Counted from the first letter of the stretch, positions 1 to 14,576 are shown. The stretch is 64,000 nucleotides of DNA from Microbacterium sp. SLBN-146 (GCF_006715145.1 NZ_VFMR01000001.1:3348001-3412000), one strand, 5' to 3'. Notes: generated by a model not told the origin, from the letters alone. Numbers and translations are program-made.

Positions 1-2
1 TA

Positions 3-326
3 GGGCGCGGCTTCTTCCGTGCCCTGTTCGACCTGTCGTTCCGCACGTTCATCACGCGCCGGCTCGCGAGCGTGTTCTACCTCGTCGGGCTCATCGCAAT
101 CGGCATCGGGTTCGTCGTCTATCTGGTCGGCGGACTCGTGCAGGGGGTCGCCGCCCTGTGGTTCAATCTCGGCGCCGGCATCTCGCTCATCGTCGCGACC
201 CTCGTCCTGGTCCCCGTCATCACCTTGCTGGCGATCATCGCGCTGCGATTCGTCATCGAGGGCGTCGTCGCACTCATCGCGATCGCCGAGAACACCGAAC
301 GCACGGCGGAGAACACTCGGCGCTGA
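3..326 (+). CDS. DUF4282 domain membrane protein (5' partial)
   Basis: The reading frame is open from the window edge, so the true start lies upstream. The visible 107 residues begin FFRALFDLSF and contain two hydrophobic segments (about residues 24-46 and 52-82), followed by a polar tail ending TAENTRR. The FxRALFDxSF opening followed by two membrane spans matches the DUF4282 family of small actinobacterial membrane proteins of unknown function. A GTG at 72 could be taken as a start but would remove the conserved N-terminal block. It converges with yaaA, with two bases between the two stop codons. No function can be assigned. Confidence 0.75.
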   Translation, partial: GRGFFRALFDLSFRTFITRRLASVFYLVGLIAIGIGFVVYLVGGLVQGVAALWFNLGAGISLIVATLVLVPVITLLAIIALRFVIEGVVALIAIAENTERTAENTRR

Positions 327-328
327 TG

Positions 329-1078
329 TCAGACGAAGAGCTGGAGCTCGCCGGGGGCTCCGTCTGCGACACGGATATCGGCTGAGCGAGCCCACTCCGC
401 GAAGCTGCGACGCGACGTCACGCGCGGCCGTTCGATCGCGAGGCGGCGCACGAGCGCACCCTTGGCGTGCTTATTGAAGTGGTTGAGGGCCCGCGCCGTT
501 CCGTCGTCGGTCTCCGTGACGATGCGCACGTAGGTCGAGGCGACAGAGGTAGGCACGGGGCCGAGACGCTCGTAGGCCTCCGAGCGCAGATCGAGCACGA
601 AGCGCACGCCGCTCTGTTCGATCGCGTGCGAAACGGCAGCAGCCCAGAGCCGGCGCGGATTCTGGAGCCCTGGAAGCGTCGTCGACGCGCCGAGGCGATA
701 GGCGGGGAGAGGATCGAGAGCACTCACCGGTCCGAGGGGCGCCGAGTGGATCGCGACATGGCGACCGAGCCATCGGCGAGCGGAGGAGTCCAGCGTGTCT
801 GCGCCGAGCGCGTCGTACAGGACCCCGGTGTACCGGTCGACCGCCGGCATGGTGGGCGAGGAGCGGAGAGCGGCGTTGTCTGCCACTTCGATGCGCTGGC
901 GCTCACTCAGCTTGAGGACGCGCGCGGCGGCATCGACGTCGTGTGCAAGCTCCACGAGAGCATCCACGACGCGCTGGCGCGCGGGTGCGAGGGACGGATA
1001 GGCGAGCCCGTCGATATCGAGCGGCGCCGAGGTTCCGCCCGGACGCTTGGTCTCGGAGGGAGGAAGGAGGATCAGCAT
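329..1078 (-). CDS. yaaA: YaaA family peroxide-stress protein
   Basis: The 249-residue protein starts MLILLPPSETKRPGG, the N-terminal signature of the YaaA/DUF328 family. In E. coli, YaaA is an OxyR-controlled cytosolic protein that limits free intracellular iron during hydrogen peroxide stress. Family-typical blocks are visible, including the central YTGVLYDALG and the C-terminal FNKHAKGALVR region. Its length is usual for the family. The ATG at 1078 is the natural start. The gene lies just downstream of the ATP synthase operon on the same strand but is separated from atpC by a strong hairpin, so it is probably transcribed separately. Regulation was not visible. Confidence 0.92.
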   Translation of the reverse strand: MLILLPPSETKRPGGTSAPLDIDGLAYPSLAPARQRVVDALVELAHDVDAAARVLKLSERQRIEVADNAALRSSPTMPAVDRYTGVLYDALGADTLDSSARRWLGRHVAIHSAPLGPVSALDPLPAYRLGASTTLPGLQNPRRLWAAAVSHAIEQSGVRFVLDLRSEAYERLGPVPTSVASTYVRIVTETDDGTARALNHFNKHAKGALVRRLAIERPRVTSRRSFAEWARSADIRVADGAPGELQLFV

Positions 1079-1094
1079 GGACAGGCCCCGAACG

Positions 1095-1126
1095 CGAACG
1101 CCGCCCGGCGGACCGGGCGGCGTTCG
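1095..1126 (-). terminator. Hairpin terminator of the atp operon
   Basis: A perfect 14-bp inverted repeat (1095-1108 and 1113-1126) with a 4-nt loop lies 14 nt past the atpC stop codon and before yaaA. It is very GC-rich and no T-tract follows on the minus strand, so it is a canonical stem without the classical U-run, as is common in high-GC actinobacteria. Confidence 0.75.
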
Positions 1127-1139
1127 TGATATGTCGATG

Positions 1140-1400
1140 TCAGGAGATGAGCGCGGCGTTTCCGGCCACGATCGTCAGTTCGTTCCCCTCCATGGAGAGG
1201 AATCCGTCCTGCGCATTCGCGACGATCTTCGTGCCGGAGGTCTCGGTGATCCGCACCTGGCCTTCGGCCAGGATCGCGAGCACCGGCTCGTGCCCGGGCA
1301 TGAAGCCGATCTCGCCGAGCACGGTCTTCGCGATGACGATCGACGCCTCTCCCGACCAGACCTCCGCATCGGCAGATACGAGACTCACCTTGAGCGCCAT
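1140..1400 (-). CDS. atpC: F1Fo ATP synthase subunit epsilon
   Basis: The 86-residue protein MALKVSLVSAD... carries the epsilon beta-sandwich signature (VWSGEAS, GEIGFMPGHEPVLAIL). It is short and ends at the N-terminal domain, lacking most of the helical C-terminal domain; short epsilon subunits are usual in actinobacteria. Epsilon sits on the central stalk and couples rotation to F1 catalysis. The ATG at 1400 starts 2 nt after the atpD stop, so an in-frame upstream start inside atpD is rejected. It is the last gene of the operon and is followed by a strong hairpin. Confidence 0.95.
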   Translation of the reverse strand: MALKVSLVSADAEVWSGEASIVIAKTVLGEIGFMPGHEPVLAILAEGQVRITETSGTKIVANAQDGFLSMEGNELTIVAGNAALIS

Positions 1401-1402
1401 GA

Positions 1403-3770
<2,368 letters not shown>

Positions 3771-3790
3771 GGTGTGTGCCCTCGACCGCC

Positions 3791-5431
<1,641 letters not shown>

Positions 5432-5505
5432 TGTCTTCCTTCGTTCATGGGGCCTCGGCCCCGAAATCTCCGCCGCGCTCCTGCTGGAGCGAGGTGGGAA
5501 GTCTG

Positions 5506-6296
5506 TTATCCGGCGAGTCGCTGGCGGAGGTCGGCCAGACGGGACGACACGCTCGCGTCGATGACGTCGTCGGCGATCTGCACGCGCAGGCCTCCCACGA
5601 CGGACCGATCGATGACGGTGTTGATCGCGACGGCGGTGCCGTAGCGCTGGGAGAGCGCCGCCGTGAGGCGGGTGATCTGCGCGTCGCTGAGCGGCACGGC
5701 CGTCGTCACCATCGCGACGGTGCGGCCGCGCTGGTCAGCCACGAGCTGCTGAGCCCGTCCGAGGACCTGACGCACACGACGCTCCCGCGAGAGCTGAACG
5801 AGCGACGCCGCGATGAGCGTCGTCGCGTCGCTCGTGCGGCCCGCGAGGAGCTTCTCGACGAGCGCGCCCTTCGCGGCGGAGTCGCCGAGACGGCTGCCCA
5901 GCGCAAGCTCGAGCTCCGGGTTGGCGGCGACCATCCGCGAGAAGCGGAACAGTTCGCTCTCGACGTCGGCGTTCGGCTCGGCGGTCGCGGCAGCCCGCAC
6001 GGCGAGCTCCTCGATGCCCTCGACAAGATCGGACGCCGACGACCAGCGCTGATCCACGACGGTCGACAGGAGCGACGTCGTCGCCGGCGAGAACGCCGAG
6101 CTGAAGACATCGGAGACGACCTTGCGCCGTGCGGCGGGTGCCGCAGCGGAATCGGCGAGCGCGCCGCTCAGCTGCGACGAGTCGCCCACGGCCCGCGCCG
6201 CGGCGAAGAGCTCGCGGGCGACGGCGAGGTCGACACCCGACGCGGCGCCGAGCGCCGCCGTCGTCGCCGCGAGGGCCTGAGTGGTCGCGCTGCCCA

Positions 6297-6297
<1 letters not shown>
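5506..6297 (-). CDS. atpH: F1Fo ATP synthase subunit delta
   Basis: The 263-residue peripheral-stalk subunit starts [16 protein letters not shown] and carries the OSCP-type C-terminal block ([34 protein letters not shown]). It is longer than the roughly 180-residue E. coli delta because of an extended Ala-rich N-terminal half; this long form without fusion to subunit b is typical of Microbacteriaceae, unlike the mycobacterial b-delta fusion. Its start overlaps the atpF stop by 1 nt, indicating translational coupling. Confidence 0.95.
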
Positions 6298-6860
<563 letters not shown>

Positions 6861-6879
6861 TTAGGTCGAGAGTGAGTGA

Positions 6880-8069
<1,190 letters not shown>

Positions 8070-8099
8070 GCGAGCGGGGCGGGCGCAGAATTCAGCCTA

Positions 8100-8603
8100 T
8101 CAAACCTTAGGACCACCTGAGTCCGCCGGTCCCTGCCGAGGGGCGTCGTCGTCGGGTGCGACGGTCGGCAGCGTCGTGTCGCTGACGTGCGGAATGCGCA
8201 TCCGGAGCATGACGACGACATCGATGAGGAGCGACACGACGATGCCCGCCACGATCGCGATGAAGAAGACGACGGGGTTGATCCAGGGCTGTCCGCGCAG
8301 GATCACGAGCACCGCGATGAAGACGATGAACTTGAGGATCCAGGCGCCCATGACGATGCCGAAGAAGACGGGGACGTACAGGTCATCGCCGTACCAGCGG
8401 TTCGCGATCAGGATGCTGAGACCCGTGATCGCCAGGAAGACCGCCGCGAGGACGACGCCGGCCAGTGCGCTCCAGAGCCCCTCCGGGCCCGCCGCGACGT
8501 AGCCGATGAGCGCACCGGCGAGCGCGAGCACCGCCGTCGCGCCGGCGGACCACAGCAGTGTCGTTCGGAGGATCGGCGTGCTGGAAACGGGACTGGGGCT
8601 CAT
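8100..8603 (-). CDS. Small membrane protein heading the atp operon (Rv1303/AtpI-like)
   Basis: The 167-residue protein starts at ATG 8603 (MSPSPVSSTPILR), overlapping the preceding wecA-like gene by 4 nt (ATGA). It has four predicted membrane spans (approximately residues 15-37, 43-63, 82-104, 110-133) and a polar C-terminus. Its position between the GlcNAc-1-phosphate transferase and atpB is that of mycobacterial Rv1303, the actinobacterial counterpart of AtpI, which in other bacteria helps c-ring assembly. Sequence similarity to AtpI itself is not obvious, so the role is inferred from position. Confidence 0.8.
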   Translation of the reverse strand: MSPSPVSSTPILRTTLLWSAGATAVLALAGALIGYVAAGPEGLWSALAGVVLAAVFLAITGLSILIANRWYGDDLYVPVFFGIVMGAWILKFIVFIAVLVILRGQPWINPVVFFIAIVAGIVVSLLIDVVVMLRMRIPHVSDTTLPTVAPDDDAPRQGPADSGGPKV

Positions 8604-9778
8604 CGGGCGTCCTCCTGGACGTGCGGTGGGGCGGGAAGCAGGTCGGATGCCGCGCGTCGTCGCGACGGCAGGAAGGTGAGGACGAGGCAGATCGCGACGC
8701 CGACGACGCCGAAGGCGACACCGATGAGGTACTCCCCCGGCCAGTCGGACTGCGTTCCGATGTACATCAGGAGGAACGCGAGGCTGACGACCGCCGTCCA
8801 CGCGTAGAAGATCAGCACGGCGTCGCGATCGGAGTGGCCCATGTCCAGCATCCGGTGGTGAAGGTGCTTGCGGTCGGGCGAGAACGGGGACTTCCCCGCA
8901 CCGACTCTGCGGATGACCGCGAGTCCGAAGTCGAGAAGCGGCAGCAGGACGACGACGATCGGCAGCAGGATCGGGATGAAGGCACCGAGGAGCTGCGAGC
9001 GGCCGAACGAGTCGTTGTCGTCCACGAGGGCGGGCGGGATGTTGCCCGTGATCGCGATCGCCGACGTCGCCATGAGGAGCCCGAGCATGAGCGCGCCGGA
9101 GTCTCCCATGAAGAGCTTCGCGGGACTCCAGTTGAGCGGGAGGAACCCGATGCACGCACCGATCAGAACGGCAGCGATGAAGGACGCGAGGTTGAAGTAC
9201 GTGCTCGCGCCCGTGTCACGCGAGAAGAGGTACGAGTACGCGAAGAAGACGACGTTGGCGATGAGGCAGACTCCGGCCACCAGCCCGTCGAGGCCGTCGA
9301 TGAAGTTGACGGCGTTCATGACGACGACGATCGCGAAGACCGTCAGGGTCACGCTCACCCAGCTCGACCAGACCGTGATGCCGCCGATCGGCAGCGCGTA
9401 GATCTGCAGTCCCCCGAACCACGCGATGATCCCCGCCGCAAGGAACTGCGCGCCGAGCTTGATGAGCCAGTCCAGATCCCACAGGTCGTCGAGGACCCCC
9501 ACGACGACGATGAGGAGCGTCGCACCGAGGATCGCCCAGACGCGCTCCGGCTGTGCCCAGATGAGGGAGAAGAAGGGATTCGGTGCTGATAGCAGGACGG
9601 CCGTCGCGACACCGAGGAACATCGCGACTCCCCCGAGCCGCGGCGTCGGGTTCTTGTGCACGTCGCGCTCGCGGATGCCGGGATACAGCTTGTATCGCAG
9701 GCTCAACCGCCAGACCACCCACGTCAGCACGAAGGTGAGTGCCGCCGTCAGGATGATCGTGAAGATGTACTGCTTCAC
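8600..9778 (-). CDS. wecA: Polyprenyl-phosphate GlcNAc-1-phosphate transferase (WecA/TagO/MraY family)
   Basis: The 392-residue polytopic protein transfers GlcNAc-1-phosphate from UDP-GlcNAc to a polyprenyl phosphate carrier at the cytoplasmic face, starting synthesis of cell-wall glycopolymers (arabinogalactan linker in mycobacteria, teichoic-type polymers in others). Family motifs are visible: TPRLGGVAMF near the N-terminus, the acidic DDLWDLD, NAVNFIDGLDGL, and the C-terminal HLHHRMLDMGHSDRD. About 10-11 membrane spans. It overlaps the upstream sua5 stop by 4 nt, and its place between sua5 and the Rv1303-like gene equals that of mycobacterial rfe (Rv1302). Confidence 0.93.
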   Translation of the reverse strand: MKQYIFTIILTAALTFVLTWVVWRLSLRYKLYPGIRERDVHKNPTPRLGGVAMFLGVATAVLLSAPNPFFSLIWAQPERVWAILGATLLIVVVGVLDDLWDLDWLIKLGAQFLAAGIIAWFGGLQIYALPIGGITVWSSWVSVTLTVFAIVVVMNAVNFIDGLDGLVAGVCLIANVVFFAYSYLFSRDTGASTYFNLASFIAAVLIGACIGFLPLNWSPAKLFMGDSGALMLGLLMATSAIAITGNIPPALVDDNDSFGRSQLLGAFIPILLPIVVVLLPLLDFGLAVIRRVGAGKSPFSPDRKHLHHRMLDMGHSDRDAVLIFYAWTAVVSLAFLLMYIGTQSDWPGEYLIGVAFGVVGVAICLVLTFLPSRRRAASDLLPAPPHVQEDAR

Positions 9779-10569
9779 GCGCGCCCGTCGGACGACACGG
9801 CGTCCTCGCCTCCGACTGCGGGTTCTGGTTCGGCACCGGGCTCAGCATCGGTACTGGGCTCAGCATCGGCACCGGGCTGAGCAGTGTGGTCGGATTCTGC
9901 ACCGGGATCGGGCTCGAGGAGATCGCCGAGCACCTCGCGCAGCTGGTCGCGCGTGATGGCTCCCTCCCGCAGCACACGGACGATGGGGGTCTCGCCGCCG
10001 ACGAGAGTCGTGGCATCCACGATCGTCGACGAGATGCCGGTGTCGGATGGACCGCCGTCGAGATAGACCGAGACGGCGTCGCCGAGGTACTGCTGCGCCT
10101 CGTCGATGAGGACGGACGCGGACATTCCCGTGAGGTTGGCGCTCGAGACGGCGAGCGGACCCGTGTCTTCGAGCAGCTCGAGCGCGAAGCGGTTCGCCGG
10201 CATGCGGACGGCGACCGTGCCGTGAGTCTCGCCCAGGTCCCACGAGAGGGATGGCTGGGCGGGCAGCACGATCGTGAGGCCCCCCGGCCAGAACTCCTCG
10301 ATGAGGCGCTCGACAGGCTCGGGGATCTCCGCGGCGAGGGCGCGCAGCGTATTGACGCCCGGAACCAGCACGGGGGGCGGCGACTGGCGTCCGCGACCCT
10401 TCGTGTCGAGCAGGTTCTGGACGGCTTCCGCATTGAAGGCATCGGCCGCGATGCCGTAGACGGTGTCGGTGGGCAGGACGACGAGGTCGCCGCGGGCGAT
10501 GGCGCGACGGGCTTCGCGCAACCCCGGCAGCAGCTGCGACTCGTCGCGGCAGTCGAAGAGGGAGGACAT
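9775..10569 (-). CDS. tsaC: L-threonylcarbamoyladenylate synthase (Sua5/YrdC/TsaC family)
   Basis: The enzyme makes threonylcarbamoyl-AMP from threonine, bicarbonate and ATP for the universal t6A37 modification of ANN-decoding tRNAs. The YrdC domain spans roughly residues 14-210, with RRAIARGDLVVLPTDTVYG and LAVSSANLTG blocks. Residues 215-264 are an acidic low-complexity tail (repeats of AEPG/TDAEP) encoded by three 18-bp tandem units at 9833-9886; this is not a Sua5 regulatory domain. ATG at 10569. It overlaps the following wecA gene by 4 nt. Confidence 0.93.
   Translation of the reverse strand: MSSLFDCRDESQLLPGLREARRAIARGDLVVLPTDTVYGIAADAFNAEAVQNLLDTKGRGRQSPPPVLVPGVNTLRALAAEIPEPVERLIEEFWPGGLTIVLPAQPSLSWDLGETHGTVAVRMPANRFALELLEDTGPLAVSSANLTGMSASVLIDEAQQYLGDAVSVYLDGGPSDTGISSTIVDATTLVGGETPIVRVLREGAITRDQLREVLGDLLEPDPGAESDHTAQPGADAEPSTDAEPGAEPEPAVGGEDAVSSDGRA
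9833..9886. repeat. Three in-frame 18-bp tandem repeats in the tsaC 3' end
   Basis: Three adjacent 18-bp units start at 9833, 9851 and 9869, sharing the core GGGCTCAGCATCG. The first two differ at two positions; the third is more diverged. Because the unit is a multiple of 3, copy-number change would lengthen or shorten the acidic Ala-Glu-Pro tail without breaking the frame. Confidence 0.8.
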
Positions 10570-10610
10570 GACCGGCCCAGTCTACGGGCGCTGACCCGCA
10601 GTTCCTTGCG

Positions 10611-11480
10611 TCAGGGCCGGATGGCCGTCGTCGCGCGGTCGCGCATCGTCAAGTCGGGATGCGTCGCGGCCGCGCGCCATCCGTCCGCCGAGAGAAGCTC
10701 ACGGATCGGTTCGCCCTGCCACTCCCCGTGCTCGATGACGATGATCCCGCCCGGATGCGCGAGCCGGAGCCCGACCCGGCTCAGCGTACGGACGACGTCG
10801 AGGCCGTCCGCACCGCCGTAGAGGGCGGCCGGCGGATCGAAGAAGCGCACCTCGGGGTCACGCGGGATCGCGGCATCCGGAACGTACGGCGGATTGGACA
10901 CGACGACCGAGACCATGCCGTCGAGCTCAGGGAACGCGTCGGCCAGATCGACGAAGGCGAGGCGCGCGTTGTCGGCGCCGAACCGAGCGAAGTTCTCCTT
11001 CGTCCAGAGAAAGGCGTCGACCGAGTTCTCCGCGGCGTGCACCTGCGCGTGCGGCACCTCTGTCGCGAGCGACAGGGCGATCGCGCCGCTCCCCGTCCCG
11101 AGGTCGACGGCGATGGGAGCAGGGGATGCCGCGGCCCGCAGCGCGTCGATCGCCAACTGCGCGACGATCTCGGTCTCAGGCCGCGGCACGAAGACCCCCG
11201 GCCCCACACTCAGCTCGAGGTGACGGAAGGGCGCCGTACCCGTGAGGTGCTGGAGCGGAACACGCGTCGCACGGCGGGCGACGAGGTCGTCGAACATCGC
11301 GGCATCCGCGGGCTCGATGCCGTCACCGCGTACGAGAGCCGCCTGAATCGACCCACGCCCCGTCGAGAGGACGTGGGCAGCGAGAAGCTCGGCGTCGACG
11401 ACGGGATCGGGCACTCCTGCTCGTGCGAGTGTCTCGGCGGCGCGGCGGAGAGCGGCGGAGAGCGGTTCGGTAGGCGTCAT
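10611..11480 (-). CDS. prmC: Peptide chain release factor N5-glutamine methyltransferase
   Basis: The 289-residue SAM-dependent enzyme methylates the glutamine of the GGQ motif in release factors. It has an N-terminal helical domain, the HLTGTAPFRHLELSVGPGVFVPRPETE linker, the SAM-binding DLGTGSGAIALSLA, and the diagnostic NPPY motif (VVSNPPYVP). The start is set at ATG 11480 (MTPTEPLSAALRRA); an upstream in-frame start would add non-family sequence. Its substrate gene prfA lies about 3.3 kb upstream, separated here by cysK-cysE, a holin-family gene and a DUF559 gene; in many relatives prfA and prmC are adjacent. Confidence 0.95.
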   Translation of the reverse strand: MTPTEPLSAALRRAAETLARAGVPDPVVDAELLAAHVLSTGRGSIQAALVRGDGIEPADAAMFDDLVARRATRVPLQHLTGTAPFRHLELSVGPGVFVPRPETEIVAQLAIDALRAAASPAPIAVDLGTGSGAIALSLATEVPHAQVHAAENSVDAFLWTKENFARFGADNARLAFVDLADAFPELDGMVSVVVSNPPYVPDAAIPRDPEVRFFDPPAALYGGADGLDVVRTLSRVGLRLAHPGGIIVIEHGEWQGEPIRELLSADGWRAAATHPDLTMRDRATTAIRP

Positions 11481-11578
11481 GAGCGGCGTCCAGCCTAGCG
11501 CCGTCGTCATACTCGGCCGACCGTCGGGTGGCTCCCCTAGGCTGGATCCCGGCTCGCTCATCCCCCGAAAGGCCCGAC

Positions 11579-12517
11579 ATGCCCGGCATCCATCCCGACA
11601 TCACGACCGCTTTCGGCGACACGCCGCTGGTCAAGCTGAACCGCGTCGCCGAGGGCGTCGACGCGACGATCCTGGCGAAGCTGGAGTTCTACAACCCCGC
11701 GGGGAGCGTCAAGGACCGCCTCGGTATCGCGATCGTCGATGCCGCCGAGGCATCCGGCGAACTCCTCCCCGGTGGCACGATCGTGGAGTCCACGAGCGGG
11801 AACACGGGAATCGCGCTCGCGATGGTGGGCGCCGCGCGCGGCTACCGCGTCATCCTCACGATGCCGGCGTCCATGTCGAAGGAGCGCCGGACGCTCCTCA
11901 AGGCGTTCGGTGCCGAACTCGTCCTGACCGACCCGACGAAGGGCATGTCGCACGCCGTCGACGAGGCCAAGCGCATCGTCGCCGAGACCCCCGGCGCCGT
12001 CTGGGCGCGGCAGTTCGAGAACGAGGCGAACCCGGCGATCCACCGGCGGACGACCGCCGAGGAGATCCTGCGCGACACGGACGGGAAGGTCGACTACTTC
12101 GTCGCCGGGATCGGCACCGCCGGCACCGTGACGGGCGTCGGTCAGGTCCTCAAGGAGCGGATCCCGGGCGTGAAGGTCGTCGGCGTCGAGCCGTCCGACT
12201 CCCCCATCCTCACGAAGGGTCACCCCGGACCGCACAAGATCCAGGGCATCGGACCCAACTTCGTCCCCGCCGTGCTCGACCGCGACGTGCTCGACGAGGT
12301 CATCGACGTCGAGTTCGACGACGCCATCCGCCTCGCGCGCGAGACCGCCACGAAGGACGGCATCCTCGTGGGCATGTCCAGCGGCGCGGCGATCTGGGCA
12401 GCGCTCGAGATCGCGAAGCGGCCCGAGGCTGCGGGAAAGACCATCGTCGTCATCATCCCCTCGTTCGGGGAGCGCTACCTGTCGACAGCGCTGTACGAGA
12501 ACCTCTCCGAGGACTGA
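11579..12517 (+). CDS. cysK: O-acetylserine sulfhydrylase (cysteine synthase A)
   Basis: The 312-residue PLP enzyme condenses O-acetylserine with sulfide to give cysteine. Visible motifs are the PLP lysine block [11 protein letters not shown] (about residue 40), the substrate loop [11 protein letters not shown], and the C-terminal [10 protein letters not shown] region. ATG 11579 follows a CCGAAAGG ribosome site. It is divergent from prmC, and cysE starts 1 nt after its stop, forming a two-gene cysteine-biosynthesis operon on the opposite strand to its neighbours. A CTAGGCT -10-like box lies just upstream at about 11537-11543. Confidence 0.96.
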   Translation: MPGIHPDITTAFGDTPLVKLNRVAEGVDATILAKLEFYNPAGSVKDRLGIAIVDAAEASGELLPGGTIVESTSGNTGIALAMVGAARGYRVILTMPASMSKERRTLLKAFGAELVLTDPTKGMSHAVDEAKRIVAETPGAVWARQFENEANPAIHRRTTAEEILRDTDGKVDYFVAGIGTAGTVTGVGQVLKERIPGVKVVGVEPSDSPILTKGHPGPHKIQGIGPNFVPAVLDRDVLDEVIDVEFDDAIRLARETATKDGILVGMSSGAAIWAALEIAKRPEAAGKTIVVIIPSFGERYLSTALYENLSED

Positions 12518-12518
12518 C

Positions 12519-13088
12519 ATGTCGGCGTGGTCGCGGATCCGCGAAGACATCGCCGCAGCGAGACTGCGCGACCCCGCGGCGCGCGGCGGGCTCGAGATCG
12601 CTCTGCTCTATCCCGGGCTGCACGCGATCTGGGCCCACCGCGCATGGCACGCGCTCTGGGTGCGCGGCCTGCGCTTCCCCGCGCGCGCCGGATCGCAGGT
12701 GACGCGGTGGCTCACGGGCGTCGAGATCCACCCGGGTGCCATCATCGGCCGGCGCTTCTTCATCGACCACGGCATGGGCGTCGTCATCGGCGAGACGGCA
12801 GAGATCGGTGACGACGTCATGCTTTACCACGGTGTCACCCTCGGCGGACGTCAGCGCGACGGCGGCAAGCGCCACCCCACCCTCGAAGACGGCGTCGCCG
12901 TGGGTGCGGGAGCGAAGATCCTCGGCCCGATCAGGATCGGTGCACACTCGCTCGTCGGGGCGAACGCCGTCGTGACGAAGGACGCCCCCGCCGACAGCGT
13001 CCTCGTGGGCGTTCCCGCCAAGCCGCGTTCACGTCGTGCGGGCGAAGACACCCGGGCGATCCTCACGGCCCCGGAGTACGTCATCTAG
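12519..13088 (+). CDS. cysE: Serine O-acetyltransferase
   Basis: The 189-residue protein makes O-acetylserine for CysK. It has a short N-terminal helical part and a C-terminal left-handed beta helix built from hexapeptide repeats ([34 protein letters not shown]), with the catalytic His in the IDHG block and the [18 protein letters not shown] active-site loop. The short form lacking the long N-terminal domain is common in actinobacteria. The C-terminus ends EYVI; a terminal isoleucine is the feature by which CysE docks into the CysK active site to form the cysteine synthase complex. Confidence 0.95.
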   Translation: MSAWSRIREDIAAARLRDPAARGGLEIALLYPGLHAIWAHRAWHALWVRGLRFPARAGSQVTRWLTGVEIHPGAIIGRRFFIDHGMGVVIGETAEIGDDVMLYHGVTLGGRQRDGGKRHPTLEDGVAVGAGAKILGPIRIGAHSLVGANAVVTKDAPADSVLVGVPAKPRSRRAGEDTRAILTAPEYVI

Positions 13089-13114
13089 CACGCACGTGGA
13101 TGCCTCGTCATCCG

Positions 13115-13513
13115 TCACGAGCGACGGTCGGCGACCCGCTTCTTGATGAACAGAGGCGGCAGGAGCCATGTCGCGAGCGCCGTGACGAGCCACACGATGA
13201 GCGTGCCGATGATCCAGGCGACGGGGCCATCGATGCCGATGCCCGCGCGCGGCACGACGACCGCGATGAGCAGAGCGACGAACGTCGACACCAGGCCGAT
13301 GCCGCCGATGAGCGCATTGGCGTGACGCCGCGTGATCTTGAACAGCCACGGCGCGAGAACGCTCTGCAGGACGGCGAAGATCACGACGGCGAGGACGAAC
13401 CCCCACCAGTCGTTCCAGTGGAGGTAGAAGCCCGGCAGGATGAGGTCGGCCGCGATGAGTCCGAGCGCCGCCGACACGACGAAGATGGCCGCGCGGATGA
13501 GGAACGTGATCAC
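13115..13513 (-). CDS. Phage holin family (4-TMS superfamily IV) membrane protein
   Basis: The 132-residue protein begins at GTG 13513 (VITFLIRAAIFVVSAALGLIAADLILPGFYLHW) and has four membrane spans with a short basic C-terminal tail (IKKRVADRRS). This matches the mycobacterial four-span holin superfamily (PF04020), chromosomally widespread in actinobacteria and not evidence of a prophage. Its cellular role is unknown. Convergent with cysE. An in-frame extension to 13654 runs through the hairpin repeat upstream and is rejected. Confidence 0.85.
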   Translation of the reverse strand: MITFLIRAAIFVVSAALGLIAADLILPGFYLHWNDWWGFVLAVVIFAVLQSVLAPWLFKITRRHANALIGGIGLVSTFVALLIAVVVPRAGIGIDGPVAWIIGTLIVWLVTALATWLLPPLFIKKRVADRRS

Positions 13514-13558
13514 GCCCCGAGCGTACCGCTGCCGGCATCCCTTCACTTGTCTATCGAG

Positions 13559-13607
13559 TTGTCGTATATGTCGTGCCCCGAGGGGGTTTGCGCGGCATAT
13601 ACGACAA
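13559..13607. repeat. Hairpin repeat, copy 1 (3' of the DUF559 gene)
   Basis: A 15-bp inverted repeat (13559-13573, TTGTCGTATATGTCG, and 13593-13607) with one G:T-compatible mismatch encloses a 19-nt loop. It lies between the stop of the DUF559 gene and the start of the holin-family gene. The arm is nearly identical to the hairpin on the other side of the DUF559 gene at 14658-14710. Confidence 0.85.
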
Positions 13608-13622
13608 GTGGATGCTGAGCGC

Positions 13623-14576
13623 CTAACCGGCGACGCGCAGCGCTTCGGCGACACGAGCGACCAACGCCGATGGTGTGGAGAAGAGCTGCTGGCGGGTCAC
13701 CCTGATCACGCGCCATCCCGCGCGCACCATGTCGTCGTGTTTGACGATGTCGCGATGCCATTGCGCGGCGTCCGTCCGGTGGTGATCGCCTTCATACTCG
13801 ATGGCCACACGGAACGCGGGATAGGCAAGGTCGACACACCCGAGGAATTGTCCCCGCTCGTCGTAGACGTCGGTGTCGAGCTGAGGCTCCGGCAGCCCGC
13901 CGTCGACAAGTGTCAACCGGACCCACGTCTCCATCCTGGACGCCGAACCGACGCGGACTCGCGGGAGCGCCTCGCGCAGCGCCCTCACCCCGCGCCGGCC
14001 CGCCGGGACCGCGGCATCCAGATCGCCGATCGTGGCCATGGCAGCGTGAAGCACCCGACCGGACGGGCCGGGCAGCCGATCGACGCGGACGATGGCATCC
14101 GCTGCCGCGATCAGATCGTAGGGATGCCGCAGCACAGCCCCGAGCAGAGCCCATGTCGAAGGAGGGTCTGTGACTGCGAGGGCGAACCGTGGATCCGACG
14201 TCGTCTGAAACGAGCCGGGCCTTAGTTGGTGCCCGGTGACGCCCCGGCCCCTCGGCGCACGACTCGGCGCGCACACCGAGACATGAACGGACGACGTCCG
14301 CTGGCGCGGCAGCGGGATCCCCCAGAGAATCGCCGCCGTCGCGTGGGAGAAGAACTCACCCGCATGCATGTGCGCGCTGAACTGACGAGCACGCAGCGTG
14401 ATGAGCTCGTTCATCGCTCTCGCAGGGTCGCGGTCGTCGAACGACGAGATTGGTGCCGCCCGGAGTCCATGGAACGGTCTGTCGAGCGTCCGCGAGTCGA
14501 TCTGTGCGCGACGGAACCCGTTCAGCCTCGCCCGAGACACGGAGAACGCCGCGCGCGCATCGAAGTTGTCGTCCAC
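13623..14576 (-). CDS. DUF559-type endonuclease-like protein
   Basis: The 317-residue protein starts at GTG 14576. The C-terminal third (about 225-317) reads as a Vsr/PD-(D/E)xK nuclease-like DUF559 domain: a conserved Asp in GCVDLAYP, the EYEG of VAIEYEGDHH, then RDIVKHDDMVRAGWRVIRVT. The N-terminal two thirds resemble the AbiEi-like regions found in similar actinobacterial proteins (HAGEFFSHATAAILWGIPLP). Substrate and role are unknown. The gene sits between prfA and the holin gene and is flanked by two near-identical hairpins, which suggests acquisition as a unit or a cognate DNA site. Confidence 0.75.
   Translation of the reverse strand: MDDNFDARAAFSVSRARLNGFRRAQIDSRTLDRPFHGLRAAPISSFDDRDPARAMNELITLRARQFSAHMHAGEFFSHATAAILWGIPLPRQRTSSVHVSVCAPSRAPRGRGVTGHQLRPGSFQTTSDPRFALAVTDPPSTWALLGAVLRHPYDLIAAADAIVRVDRLPGPSGRVLHAAMATIGDLDAAVPAGRRGVRALREALPRVRVGSASRMETWVRLTLVDGGLPEPQLDTDVYDERGQFLGCVDLAYPAFRVAIEYEGDHHRTDAAQWHRDIVKHDDMVRAGWRVIRVTRQQLFSTPSALVARVAEALRVAG

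Noticed and set aside
13115..13513. Holin-family gene as evidence of a prophage
   Set aside because: No other phage gene nearby; the four-span family is a common chromosomal actinobacterial protein.
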